Below, piece after piece: positions 24,154-37,048 of a stretch of DNA of 64,000 bases (position 1 is the stretch's first letter; each line of letters opens with the position of its first letter). The notes under the pieces were generated by a model. It worked only from the letters and a program-made list of their open reading frames with translations, had not been told where the DNA came from and did no database searches. Made by a program: the position numbers and the translations under genes. The stretch lies in NCBI GenBank assembly GCA_035771175.1, contig JAYMFD010001271.1:2542001-2606000 (forward strand), read 5' to 3'. This DNA comes from Paratinospora sagittata (taxonomy: Eukaryota > Streptophyta > Magnoliopsida > Ranunculales > Menispermaceae).

Positions 24154-25337
24154 GAACACATCAAATTATAGCTATCAAAGTCTTCAAAGATCAAGTCCTA
24201 AGAACGAAGACATATCTCAATGCTAATGCGTTAGTTCAATCTTAGGTGTGAACGGTAACCTCTCGATCAATCTCAGCACGAAAACTCTCTAAATTGCATG
24301 TCTTCAATATCACTTGGATTTAGTATTTGATTTTGAGACAATATTTTTCAAAAGGTTTTAATCATAATTTCAATTAGTTTTGAATGATTTAAAAGTGTTT
24401 TGAGTCAATGAAATGGTTCTTAACTGTTAAAATATTAATTTTTCCAAAATCGGGCTATCCACCACTTTGCCAAAATTTTACAAAAGGTAGTAGCGCACTA
24501 TCAGTGTTGATAGCACGCTGATAGGGTTGAATAATCAAAAATCAATTTTTCTTGGAAAATTGCCCACAACGCGCTATCCCTCGCTATCCCTTTTGATAAC
24601 TCACTATAAAGTAGTTACCGTGATCTTTCGATTTTTACTAAAATGGGCAATAGCGTGCTATAGGCCTAGATTGCACGCTAACGGAAAGTCCAAAAAACTC
24701 GAGCTCTTGGGTATGTGTATATGGACTTACAAAAGCCCGCTATAAGTCATTAGTGCGCATGATTCACAACCCAATAGCATGTTATCCAAGTTTGAGTTAG
24801 AAATCTCACATTTCTAACGAGAAAAACGTAGGCCCTTTCCCTTGCTCGATTTTTCCATTCCTTACACAGTTTTGACGGGGAATCGTAACTGAAATATTCT
24901 CCACTACGACATGGATGATGCCCATTGTTTCGCAGGGCCAAAACAACTTTAGATTAAACAATGTTTTGAATTCAAATCATTTCCTACTCTCTTGCTGTTT
25001 AACCTGCAATTGCTAATTTAATAAAGCACTCATTGTCTAATTTTCAAAGATACAACACACACGATTTCAACAAGTTAGACTGAGCTTTCCAAAGAGTGTT
25101 TCAAAAGAAGAAAGTCGTGATTTTTGCATTGTCAATAAATGCTTCGACCCGAATCAAAGTTGGAAACTGTCTTGAAGATAACTTCATTGTTTAACAAGTT
25201 CTTCTTTTTATCCCTTTTGTGCTGAGATTTTAAGAAGTAATTCATTGTTTTAAACTGTAAGAATATGAAGTGTTCTCAGTAAGAGAACACCGCACATCAC
25301 CTATATTCTTTCTTTGAGAGCTACAACTAATCATCAA
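24154..25337 (+). repeat. Monomer M22, HOR position E (type 2, beta)
   Basis: 1,184 bp. Marked by ATATTTTTCAAAAGG, CGCAGGGCC and GATTTCAACAAG; no 31-bp deletion. Twins: M28 and M32. Confidence 0.93.
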
Positions 25338-26489
25338 GAACACATCAAATTATAGCTATCAAAGTCTACAAAGATCAAGCTCTAAGAACGAAGACATATC
25401 TCAATGCTAATGCGTTAGTTCAATCTTAGGTTTGTAGGGTAACCTCTCGATCAATCTCAGCACGAAAACTCTCTAAATTGCAAAGTCTTCAATATCACTT
25501 GGATTTAGTATTTGATTTTGACAAAATATTTTCCAAAAGGTTTTAATCATAATTTCAATCAGTTTTGAATGATTTAAAAGTGTTTTGAGTCAATGAAATG
25601 GTTCTTAAGTGTTTAAATTTTAATTTTTCCAAAATCGGGATATCCACCACTTTGCCAAAATTTTTCAAAAGGTAATAGCGCACTGTCAGTGTTGATAGCA
25701 TGCTGATAGGGTTGAATAATCAAAAATCAATTTTTCTGGAAAATTGTCTACAACGCGCTATCCCTCGATATCCCTTTTGATAACTCGCTATAAAGTAGTT
25801 ACCATGATCTTTCGATTTTTACTAAAATGGGCAATAGCGTGCTATAGGCCTAGATTGCACGCAACGGAAACTCCAAAAAACACGAGCTCTTGGGTATGTG
25901 TATATGGACTTACAATAGCCCGCTATAAGTCATTAGTGCGCATGATACACAACCCAATAGCATGTTATCCAAGTTTGAGTTAGAAATCTCACATTTCTAA
26001 CGAGAAAAACGTAGGCCCTTTCCCTTGCTCGATTTTTCCATTCCTTACACAGTTTTGACGGGGAATCGTAACTGAAATATTCTCCACTACGACATGGATG
26101 ATGCCCATTGTTTCGCACGGCAAAAACAACTTTAGATTAAACAATGTTTTGAATTCAAATCATTTCCTACTCTCTTGCTGTTTAACCTGCAATTGCTAAT
26201 TTAATAAAGCACACGATTTCAGCAAGTTAGACTGAGCTTTCCAAAGAGTGTTTCAAAAGAAGAAAGTCGTGATTTTTGCATTGTCAATAAATGCTTCGAC
26301 CCGAATCAAAGTTGGAAACTGTCTTGAAGATAACTTCACTGTTTAACAAGTTCTTCTTTTTATCCCTTTTGTGCTGAGATTTTAAGAAGTAATTCATTGT
26401 TTTAAACTGTAAGTATATGAAGTGTTCTCAGTAAGAGAACACAACACATCACCTATATTCTTTCTCTGAGAGCTACAACTAATCATCAA
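25338..26489 (+). repeat. Monomer M23, HOR position F (type 1 with beta 3' half), 31-bp deletion
   Basis: 1,152 bp. Breaks the rule that type 1 goes with alpha: its CAATCAG 5' half is joined to an A-like beta 3' half carrying the deletion (about 26,213). Its last 80 bp follow M17 rather than M18. Confidence 0.92.
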
Positions 26490-27642
26490 GAACACATCAA
26501 ATTATAGCTATCAAAGTCTTCAAAGATCAAGTCCTAAGAACGAAGACATATCTCAATGCTAATGCGTTAGTTCAATCTTAGGTGTGAACGGTAACCTCTC
26601 GATCAATCTCAGCACGAAAACTCTCTAAATTGCAAGTCTTCAATATCACTTGGATTTAGTATTTGATTTTGAGACAATATTTTCCAAAAGGTTTTAATCA
26701 TAATTTCAATTAGTTTTGAATGATTTAAAAGTGTTTTGAGTCAATGAAATGGTTCTTAACTGTTAAAATATTAATTTTTCCAAAATCGGGCTATCCACCA
26801 CTTTGCCAAAATTTTACAAAAGGTAGTAGCGCACTATCAGTGTTGATAGCACGCTGATAGGGTTGAATAATCAAAAATCAATTTTTCTTGAAAAATTGCC
26901 CACAACGCGCTATCCCTCGCTATCCCCTTTGATAACTCGCTATAAAGTAGTTACCGTGATCTTTCGATTTTTACTAAAATGGGCAATAGCGTGCTATAGG
27001 CCTAGATTGCACGCTAACGGAAAGTCCAAAAAACTCGAGCTCTTGGGTATGTGTATATGGACTTACAAAAGCCCGCTATAAGTCATTAGTGCGCATGATG
27101 CACAACCCAATAGCATGTTATCCAAGTTTGAGTTAGAAATCTCACATTTCTAACGAGAAAAACGTAGGCCCTTTCCCTTGCTCGATTTTTCCATTCCTTA
27201 CACAGTTTTGACGGGGAATCGTAACTGAAATATTCTCCACTACGACATGGATGATGCCCATTGTTTCGCACGGCAAAAACAACTTTAGATTAAACAATGT
27301 TTTGAATTCAAATCATTTCCTACTCTCTTGCTGTTTAACCTGCAATTGCTAATTTAATAAAGCACACGATTTCAGCAAGTTAGACTGAGCTTTCCAAAGA
27401 GTGTTTCAAAAGAAGAAAGTCGTGATTTTTGCATTGTCAATAAATGCTTCGACCCGAATCAAAGTTGGAAACTGTCTTGAAGATAACTTCACTGTTTAAC
27501 AAGTTCTTCTTTTTATCCCTTTTGTGCTGAGATTTTAAGAAGTAATTCATTGTTTTAAACTGTAAGTATATGAAGTGTTCTTAGTAAGAGAACACAGCAC
27601 ATCACCTATATTCTCTCTCTGAGAGCAACAACTAATCATCAA
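26490..27642 (+). repeat. Monomer M24, HOR position A (type 2, beta), 31-bp deletion
   Basis: 1,153 bp. Near-identical to M18, including CCCCTTTGATAAC and GAGAGCAACAAC. Deletion at about 27,365. Confidence 0.93.
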
Positions 27643-28825
27643 GAACACATCAAATTATAGCTATCAAAGTCTACAAAGATCAAGCTCTAAGAACGAAGAC
27701 ATATCTCAATGCTAATGCGTTAGTTCAATCTTAGGTTTGTAGGGTAACCTCTCGATCAATCTCAGCACGAAAACTCTCTAAATTGCAAAGTCTTCAATAT
27801 CACTTGGATTTAGTATTTGATTTTGACAAAATATTTTCCAAAAGGTTTTAATCATAATTTCAATAAGTTTTGAATGATTTAAAAGTGTTTTGAGTCAATG
27901 AAATGGTTCTTAAGTGTTTAAATTTTAATTTTTCCAAAATCGGGATATCCACCACTTTGCCAAAATTTTTCAAAAGGTAATAGCGCACTGTCAGTGTTGA
28001 TAGCATGCTGATAGGGTTGAATAATCAAAAATTAATTTTTCTGGAAAATTGTCTACAACGCGCTATCCCTCGATATCCCTTTTGATAACTCGCTATAAAG
28101 TAGTTACCATGATCTTTCGATTTTTACTAAAATGGGCAATAGCGTGCTATAGGCCTAGATTGCACGCAACGGAAACTCCAAAAAACACGAGCTCTTGGGT
28201 ATGTGTATATGGACTTACAATAGCCCGCTATAAGTCATTAGTGCGCATGATACACAACCCAATAGCATGTTATCCAAGTTTGAGTTAGAAATCTCACATT
28301 TCTAACGAGAAAAACGTAGGCCCTTTCCCTTGCTCGATTTTTCCATTCCTTACACAGTTTTGACGGGGAATCGTAACTGAAATATTCTCCACTACGACAA
28401 GGATGATGCCCATTGTTTCGCACGGCCAAAACAACTTTAGATTAAACAATGTTTTGAATTCAAATCATTTCCTACTCTCTTGCTGTTTAACCTGCAATTG
28501 CTAATTTAATAAAGCACACATTGTCTAATTTTCAAAGATACAACACACACGATTTCAGCAGGTTAGACTTAGCTTTCCAAAGAGTATTTCAAAAGAAGAA
28601 AGTCCTGATTCTTGCATTGCCAATAAATGCTTCCACCCTAATCAAAGTTGGAAACTGCCTTGAAGATAACTTCACTGTTTAACAAGTTTTTCTTTTTATC
28701 CCTTTTGTGCTGAGAATTTAAGAAGCAATTCATTGCTTTAAACTGTAAGTATATGAAGTGTTCTCAGTAAGAGAACACAACACATCACCTATATTCTTTG
28801 TCTAAGAGCTACAACTAATCATCAA
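27643..28825 (+). repeat. Monomer M25, HOR position B (type 1, alpha)
   Basis: 1,183 bp. Near-identical to M19, with AAAAATTAATTTTT, CTGCCTTGAAG and CTTTGTCTAAG. Confidence 0.93.
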
Positions 28826-29978
28826 GAACACATCAAATTATAGCTATCAAAGTCTTCAAAGATCAAGTCCTAAGAACGAAGACATATCTCAATGCTAATG
28901 CGTTAGTTCAATCTTAGGTGTGAACGGTAACCTCTCGATCAATCTCAGCACGAAAACTCTCTAAATTGCATGTCTTCAATATCACTTGGATTTAGTATTT
29001 GATTTTGAGACAATATTTTCCAAAAGGTTTTAATCATAATTTCAATTAGTTTTGAATGATTTAAAAGTGTTTTGAGTCAATGAAATGGTTCTTAACTGTT
29101 AAAATATTAATTTTTCCAAAATCGGGCTATCCACCACTTTGCCAAAATTTTACAAAAGGTAGTAGCGCACTATCAGTGTTGATAGCACGCTGATAGGGTT
29201 GAATAATCAAAAATCAATTTTTCTTGGAAAATTGCCCACAACGCGCTATCCCTCGCTATCCCTTTTGATAACTCACTATAAAGTAGTTACCGTGATCTTT
29301 CGATTTTTACTAAAATGGGCAATAGCGTGCTATAGGCCTAGATTGCACGCTAACGGAAAGTCCAAAAAACTCGAGCTCTTGGGTATGTGTATATGGACTT
29401 ACAAAAGCCCGCTATAAGTCATTAGTGCGCATGATTCACAACCCAATAGCATGTTATCCAAGTTTGAGTTAGAAATCTCACATTTCTAACGAGAAAAACG
29501 TAGGCCCTTTCCCTTGCTCGATTTTTCCATTCCTTACACAGTTTTGACGGGGAATCGTAACTGAAATATTCTCCACTACGACATGGATGATGCCCATTGT
29601 TTCGCACGACAAAAACAACTTTAGATTAAACAATGTTTTGAATTCAAATCATTTCCTACTCTCTTGCTGTTTAACCTGCAATTGCTAATTTAATAAAGCA
29701 CACGATTTCAGCAAGTTAGACTGAGCTTTCCAAATAGTGTTTCAAAAGAAGAAAGTCGTGATTTTTGCATTGTCAATAAATGCTTCGACCCGAATTAAAG
29801 TCGAAAACTGTCTTGAAGATAACTTCATTGTTTAACAAGTTCTTCATTTTATCCCTTTTGTGCTGAGATTTTAAGAAGTAATTCATTGTTTTAAACTGTA
29901 AGAATATGAAGTGTTCTCAGTAAGAGAACACCGCACATCACCTATATTCTTTCTTTGAGAGCTACAACTAATCATCAA
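28826..29978 (+). repeat. Monomer M26, HOR position C (type 2, beta), 31-bp deletion
   Basis: 1,153 bp. Near-identical to M20 and M30. Deletion at about 29,701. Confidence 0.93.
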
Positions 29979-31161
29979 GAACACATCAAATTATAGCTAT
30001 CAAAGTCTACAAAGATCAAGCTCTAAGAACGAAGACATATCTCAATGCTAATGCGTTAGTTCAATCTTAGGTTTGTAGGGTAACCTCTCGATCAATCTCA
30101 GCACGAAAACTCTCTAAATTGCAAAGTCTTCAATATCACTTGGATTTAGTATTTGATTTTGACAAAATATTTTCCAAAAGGTTTTAATCATAATTTCAAT
30201 AAGTTTTGAATGATTTAAAAGTGTTTTGAGTCAATGAAATGGTTCTTAAGTGTTTAAATTTTAATTTTTCCAAAATCGGGATATCCACCACTTTGCCAAA
30301 ATTTTTCAAAAGGTAATAGCGCACTGTCAGTGTTGATAGCATGCTGATAGGGTTGAATAATCAAAAATCAATTTTTCTGGAAAATTGTCTACAACGCGCT
30401 ATCCCTCGATATCCCTTTTGATAACTCGCTATAAAGTAGTTACCGTGATCTTTCGATTTTTACTAAAATGGGCAATAGCGTGCTATAGGCCTAGATTGCA
30501 CGCAACGGAAACTCCAAAAAACACGAGCTCTTGGGTATGTGTATATGGACTTACAATAGCCCGCTATAAGTCATTAGTGCGCATGATGCACAACCCAATA
30601 GCATGTTATCCAAGTTTGAGTTAGAAATCTCACATTTCTAACGAGAAAAACGTAGGCCCTTTCCCTTGCTCGATTTTTCCATTCCTTACACAGTTTTGAC
30701 GGGGAATCGTAACTGAAATATTCTCCACTACGACAAGGATGATGCCCATTGTTTCGCACGGCCAAAACAACTTTAGATTAAACAATGTTTTGAATTCAAA
30801 TCATTTCCTACTCTCTTGCTGTTTAACCTGCAATTGCTAATTTAATAAAGCACACATTGTCTAATTTTCAAAGATACAACACACACGATTTCAGCAGGTT
30901 AGACTTAGCTTTCCAAAGAGTATTTCAAAAGAAGAAAGTCCTGATTCTTGCATTGCCAATAAATGCTTCCACCCTAATCAAAGTTGGAAACTGTCTTGAA
31001 GATAACTTCACTGTTTAACAAGTTTTTCTTTTTATCCCTTTTGTGCTGAGAATTTAAGAAGCAATTCATTGCTTTAAACTGTAAGTATATGAAGTGTTCT
31101 CAGTAAGAGAACACAACACATCACCTATATTCTTTCTCTAAGAGCTACAACTAATCATCAA
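29979..31161 (+). repeat. Monomer M27, HOR position D (type 1, alpha)
   Basis: 1,183 bp. I noticed no difference from M21. Confidence 0.93.
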
Positions 31162-32345
31162 GAACACATCAAATTATAGCTATCAAAGTCTTCAAAGATC
31201 AAGTCCTAAGAACGAAGACATATCTCAATGCTAATGCGTTAGTTCAATCTTAGGTGTGAACGGTAACCTCTCGATCAATCTCAGCACGAAAACTCTCTAA
31301 ATTGCATGTCTTCAATATCACTTGGATTTAGTATTTGATTTTGAGACAATATTTTTCAAAAGGTTTTAATCATAATTTCAATTAGTTTTGAATGATTTAA
31401 AAGTGTTTTGAGTCAATGAAATGGTTCTGAACTGTTAAAATATTAATTTTTCCAAAATCGGGCTATCCACCACTTTGCCAAAATTTTACAAAAGGTAGTA
31501 GCGCACTATCAGTGTTGATAGCACGCTGATAGGGTTGAATAATCAAAAATCAATTTTTCTTGGAAAATTGCCCACAACGCGCTATCCCTCGCTATCCCTT
31601 TTGATAACTCACTATAAAGTAGTTACCGTGATCTTTCGATTTTTACTAAAATGGGCAATAGCGTGCTATAGGCCTAGATTGCACGCTAACGGAAAGTCCA
31701 AAAAACTCGAGCTCTTGGGTATGTGTATATGGACTTACAAAAGCCCGCTATAAGTCATTAGTGCGCATGATTCACAACCCAATAGCATGTTATCCAAGTT
31801 TGAGTTAGAAATCTCACATTTCTAACGAGAAAAACGTAGGCCCTTTCCCTTGCTCGATTTTTCCATTCCTTACACAGTTTTGACGGGGAATCGTAACTGA
31901 AATATTCTCCACTACGACATGGATGATGCCCATTGTTTCGCAGGGCCAAAACAACTTTAGATTAAACAATGTTTTGAATTCAAATCATTTCCTACTCTCT
32001 TGCTGTTTAACCTGCAATTGCTAATTTAATAAAGCACTCATTGTCTAATTTTCAAAGATACAACACACACGATTTCAACAAGTTAGACTGAGCTTTCCAA
32101 AGAGTGTTTCAAAAGAAGAAAGTCGTGATTTTTGCATTGTCAATAAATGCTTCGACCCGAATCAAAGTTGGAAACTGTCTTGAAGATAACTTCATTGTTT
32201 AACAAGTTCTTCTTTTTATCCCTTTTGTGCTGAGATTTTAAGAAGTAATTCATTGTTTTAAACTGTAAGAATATGAAGTGTTCTCAGTAAGAGAACACCG
32301 CACATCACCTATATTCTTTCTTTGAGAGCTACAACTAATCATCAA
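31162..32345 (+). repeat. Monomer M28, HOR position E (type 2, beta)
   Basis: 1,184 bp. Same as M22 except TTCTGAACTG near 31,428. Confidence 0.93.
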
Positions 32346-33528
32346 GAACACATCAAATTATAGCTATCAAAGTCTACAAAGATCAAGCTCTAAGAACGAA
32401 GACATATCTCAATGCTAATGCGTTAGTTCAATCTTAGGTTTGTAGGGTAACCTCTCGATCAATCTCAGCACGAAAACTCTCTAAATTGCAAAGTCTTCAA
32501 TATCACTTGGATTTAGTATTTGATTTTGACAAAATATTTTCCAAAAGGTTTTAATCATAATTTCAATCAGTTTTGAATGATTTAAAAGTGTTTTGAGTCA
32601 ATGAAATGGTTCTTAAGTGTTTAAATTTTAATTTTTCCAAAATCGGGATATCCACCACTTTGCCAAAATTTTTCAAAAGGTAATAGCGCACTGTCAGTGT
32701 TGATAGCATGCTGATAGGGTTGAATAATCAAAAATCAATTTTTCTGGAAAATTGTCTACAACGCGCTATCCCTCGATATCCCTTTTGATAACTCGCTATA
32801 AAGTAGTTACCATGATCTTTCGATTTTTACTAAAATGGGCAATAGCGTGCTATAGGCCTAGATTGCACGCAACGGAAACTCCAAAAAACACGAGCTCTTG
32901 GGTATGTGTATATGGACTTACAATAGCCCGCTATAAGTCATTAGTGCGCATGATACACAACCCAATAGCATGTTATCCAAGTTTGAGTTAGAAATCTCAC
33001 ATTTCTAACGAGAAAAACGTAGGCCCTTTCCCTTGCTCGATTTTTCCATTCCTTACACAGTTTTGACGGGGAATCGTAACTGAAATATTCTCCACTACGA
33101 CAAGGATGATGCCCATTGTTTCGCACGGCCAAAACAACTTTAGATTAAACAATGTTTTGAATTCAAATCATTTCCTACTCTCTTGCTGTTTAACCTGCAA
33201 TTGCTAATTTAATAAAGCACACATTGTCTAATTTTCAAAGATACAACACACACGATTTCAGCAGGTTAGACTTAGCTTTCCAAAGAGTATTTCAAAAGAA
33301 GAAAGTCCTGATTCTTGCATTGCCAATAAATGCTTCCACCCTAATCAAAGTTGGAAACTGCCTTGAAGATAACTTCACTGTTTAACAAGTTTTTCTTTTT
33401 ATCCCTTTTGTGCTGAGAATTTAAGAAGCAATTCATTGCTTTAAACTGTAAGTATATGAAGTGTTCTCAGTAAGAGAACACAACACATCACCTATATTCT
33501 TTGTCTAAGAGCTACAACTAATCATCAA
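32346..33528 (+). repeat. Chimeric monomer M29 (F 5' half, B 3' half)
   Basis: 1,183 bp. Up to 32,736 it follows F (CAATCAG, AAAAATCAATTTTT). From 33,103 it follows B (GACAAGGATG, no 31-bp deletion, CTGCCTTGAAG, CTTTGTCTAAG). Confidence 0.92.
32736..33103. other. Unequal crossing-over interval inside M29
   Basis: Left limit: C at 32,736 (F reads AAAATCAATT; B reads AAAATTAATT). Right limit: A at 33,103 (B reads GACAAGG; F reads GACATGG). F and B look the same across the interval, so the exchange point cannot be placed more finely. Confidence 0.85.
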
Positions 33529-34681
33529 GAACACATCAAATTATAGCTATCAAAGTCTTCAAAGATCAAGTCCTAAGAACGAAGACATATCTCAATGCTA
33601 ATGCGTTAGTTCAATCTTAGGTGTGAACGGTAACCTCTCGATCAATCTCAGCACGAAAACTCTCTAAATTGCATGTCTTCAATATCACTTGGATTTAGTA
33701 TTTGATTTTGAGACAATATTTTCCAAAAGGTTTTAATCATAATTTCAATTAGTTTTGAATGATTTAAAAGTGTTTTGAGTCAATGAAATGGTTCTTAACT
33801 GTTAAAATATTAATTTTTCCAAAATCGGGCTATCCACCACTTTGCCAAAATTTTACAAAAGGTAGTAGCGCACTATCAGTGTTGATAGCACGCTGATAGG
33901 GTTGAATAATCAAAAATCAATTTTTCTTGGAAAATTGCCCACAACGCGCTATCCCTCGCTATCCCTTTTGATAACTCACTATAAAGTAGTTACCGTGATC
34001 TTTCGATTTTTACTAAAATGGGCAATAGCGTGCTATAGGCCTAGATTGCACGCTAACGGAAAGTCCAAAAAACTCGAGCTCTTGGGTATGTGTATATGGA
34101 CTTACAAAAGCCCGCTATAAGTCATTAGTGCGCATGATTCACAACCCAATAGCATGTTATCCAAGTTTGAGTTAGAAATCTCACATTTCTAACGAGAAAA
34201 ACGTAGGCCCTTTCCCTTGCTCGATTTTTCCATTCCTTACACAGTTTTGACGGGGAATCGTAACTGAAATATTCTCCACTACGACATGGATGATGCCCAT
34301 TGTTTCGCACGACAAAAACAACTTTAGATTAAACAATGTTTTGAATTCAAATCATTTCCTACTCTCTTGCTGTTTAACCTGCAATTGCTAATTTAATAAA
34401 GCACACGATTTCAGCAAGTTAGACTGAGCTTTCCAAATAGTGTTTCAAAAGAAGAAAGTCGTGATTTTTGCATTGTCAATAAATGCTTCGACCCGAATTA
34501 AAGTCGAAAACTGTCTTGAAGATAACTTCATTGTTTAACAAGTTCTTCATTTTATCCCTTTTGTGCTGAGATTTTAAGAAGTAATTCATTGTTTTAAACT
34601 GTAAGAATATGAAGTGTTCTCAGTAAGAGAACACCGCACATCACCTATATTCTTTCTTTGAGAGCTACAACTAATCATCAA
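33529..34681 (+). repeat. Monomer M30, HOR position C (type 2, beta), 31-bp deletion
   Basis: 1,153 bp. Near-identical to M20 and M26. Deletion at about 34,404, the last one in the window. Confidence 0.93.
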
Positions 34682-35864
34682 GAACACATCAAATTATAGC
34701 TATCAAAGTCTACAAAGATCAAGCTCTAAGAACGAAGACATATCTCAATGCTAATGCGTTAGTTCAATCTTAGGTTTGTAGGGTAACCTCTCGATCAATC
34801 TCAGCACGAAAACTCTCTAAATTGCAAAGTCTTCAATATCACTTGGATTTAGTATTTGATTTTGACAAAATATTTTCCAAAAGGTTTTAATCATAATTTC
34901 AATAAGTTTTGAATGATTTAAAAGTGTTTTGAGTCAATGAAATGGTTCTTAAGTGTTTAAATTTTAATTTTTCCAAAATCGGGATATCCACCACTTTGCC
35001 AAAATTTTTCAAAAGGTAATAGCGCACTGTCAGTGTTGATAGCATGCTGATAGGGTTGAATAATCAAAAATCAATTTTTCTGGAAAATTGTCTACAACGC
35101 GCTATCCCTCGATATCCCTTTTGATAACTCGCTATAAAGTAGTTACCGTGATCTTTCGATTTTTACTAAAATGGGCAATAGCGTGCTATAGGCCTAGATT
35201 GCACGCAACGGAAACTCCAAAAAACACGAGCTCTTGGGTATGTGTATATGGACTTACAATAGCCCGCTATAAGTCATTAGTGCGCATGATACACAACCCA
35301 ATAGCATGTTATCCAAGTTTGAGTTAGAAATCTCACATTTCTAACGAGAAAAACGTAGGCCCTTTCCCTTGCTCGATTTTTCCATTCCTTACACAGTTTT
35401 GACGGGGAATCGTAACTGAAATATTCTCCACTACGACAAGGATGATGCCCATTGTTTCGCACGGCCAAAACAACTTTAGATTAAACAATGTTTTGAATTC
35501 AAATCATTTCCTACTCTCTTGCTGTTTAACCTGCAATTGCTAATTTAATAAAGCACACATTGTCTAATTTTCAAAGATACAACACACACGATTTCAGCAG
35601 GTTAGACTTAGCTTTCCAAAGAGTATTTCAAAAGAAGAAAGTCCTGATTCTTGCATTGCCAACAAATGCTTCCACCCTAATCAAAGTTGGAAACTGTCTT
35701 GAAGATAACTTCACTGTTTAACAAGTTTTTCTTTTTATCCCTTTTGTGCTGAGAATTTAAGAAGCAATTCATTGCTTTAAACTGTAAGTATATGAAGTGT
35801 TCTCAGTAAGAGAACACAACACATCACCTATATTCTTTCTCTAAGAGCTACAACTAATCATCAA
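34682..35864 (+). repeat. Monomer M31, HOR position D (type 1, alpha)
   Basis: 1,183 bp. Like M27, but with GATACAC at the anchor and GCCAACAAATGC in place of GCCAATAAATGC. Confidence 0.93.
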
Positions 35865-37048
35865 GAACACATCAAATTATAGCTATCAAAGTCTTCAAAG
35901 ATCAAGTCCTAAGAACGAAGACATATCTCAATGCTAATGCGTTAGTTCAATCTTAGGTGTGAACGGTAACCTCTCGATCAATCTCAGCACGAAAACTCTC
36001 TAAATTGCATGTCTTCAATATCACTTGGATTTAGTATTTGATTTTGAGACAATATTTTTCAAAAGGTTTTAATCATAATTTCAATTAGTTTTGAATGATT
36101 TAAAAGTGTTTTGAGTCAATGAAATGGTTCTTAACTGTTAAAATATTAATTTTTCCAAAATCGGGCTATCCACCACTTTGCCAAAATTTTACAAAAGGTA
36201 GTAGCGCACTATCAGTGTTGATAGCACGCTGATAGGGTTGAATAATCAAAAATCAATTTTTCTTGGAAAATTGCCCACAACGCGCTATCCCTCGCTATCC
36301 CTTTTGATAACTCACTATAAAGTAGTTACCGTGATCTTTCGATTTTTACTAAAATGGGCAATAGCGTGCTATAGGCCTAGATTGCACGCTAACGGAAAGT
36401 CCAAAAAACTCGAGCTCTTGGGTATGTGTATATGGACTTACAAAAGCCCGCTATAAGTCATTAGTGCGCATGATTCACAACCCAATAGCATGTTATCCAA
36501 GTTTGAGTTAGAAATCTCACATTTCTAACGAGAAAAACGTAGGCCCTTTCCCTTGCTCGATTTTTCCATTCCTTACACAGTTTTGACGGGGAATCGTAAC
36601 TGAAATATTCTCCACTACGACATGGATGATGCCCATTGTTTCGCAGGGCCAAAACAACTTTAGATTAAACAATGTTTTGAATTCAAATCATTTCCTACTC
36701 TCTTGCTGTTTAACCTGCAATTGCTAATTTAATAAAGCACTCATTGTCTAATTTTCAAAGATACAACACACACGATTTCAACAAGTTAGACTGAGCTTTC
36801 CAAAGAGTGTTTCAAAAGAAGAAAGTCGTGATTTTTGCATTGTCAATAAATGCTTCGACCCGAATCAAAGTTGGAAACTGTCTTGAAGATAACTTCATTG
36901 TTTAACAAGTTCTTCTTTTTATCCCTTTTGTGCTGAGATTTTAAGAAGTAATTCATTGTTTTAAACTGTAAGTATATGAAGTGTTCTTAGTAAGAGAACA
37001 CAACACATCACCTATATTCTCTCTCTGAGAGCTACAACTAATCATCAA
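35865..37048 (+). repeat. Monomer M32, HOR position E (type 2, beta), A-like tail
   Basis: 1,184 bp. Follows M28 (CGCAGGGCC, GATTTCAACAAG) until about 36,960, then has GTGTTCTTAG and CTCTCTCTGAG as in position A. Confidence 0.92.

Larger units (their letters stand above)
19482..26489 (+). repeat. Higher-order repeat copy 1: six monomers A-B-C-D-E-F, 7,008 bp
   Basis: Contains M18-M23 with unit lengths 1153, 1183, 1153, 1183, 1184 and 1152. M24-M29 repeat the same order at an offset of exactly 7,008 bp, with private variants kept at each position: CCCCTTTGATAAC in A, CTGCCTTGAAG in B, GATTCAC in C and E, GATGCAC in A and D, CGCAGGGCC in E, CAATCAG in F. The 7,008 bp equal three 2,336-bp dimers. 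Confidence 0.93.
26490..33528 (+). repeat. Higher-order repeat copy 2: A-B-C-D-E-F/B, 7,039 bp
   Basis: M24-M29. Five monomers match copy 1 in place with few differences by eye (for example TTCTGAACTG in M28 against TTCTTAACTG in M22). The sixth, M29, keeps the F 5' half but carries the B 3' half. It therefore lacks the 31-bp deletion and is followed by a C unit instead of an A unit. Confidence 0.92.
33529..36960 (+). repeat. Higher-order repeat copy 3, partial: C-D-E
   Basis: M30-M32 repeat M26-M28 at an offset of 4,703 bp. Agreement with M28 ends near 36,960-36,990, where M32 takes GTAAGTATATG and GTGTTCTTAG (A-like tail) instead of the GTAAGAATATG tail of E. Confidence 0.9.

Noticed and set aside
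19482..33528. Assembly duplication as the cause of the 7,008-bp repeat
   Set aside because: Not excluded, but copy-specific differences (M19/M25, M22/M28) and the chimeric M29 argue for real copies. Long-read coverage over 19-37 kb would decide.
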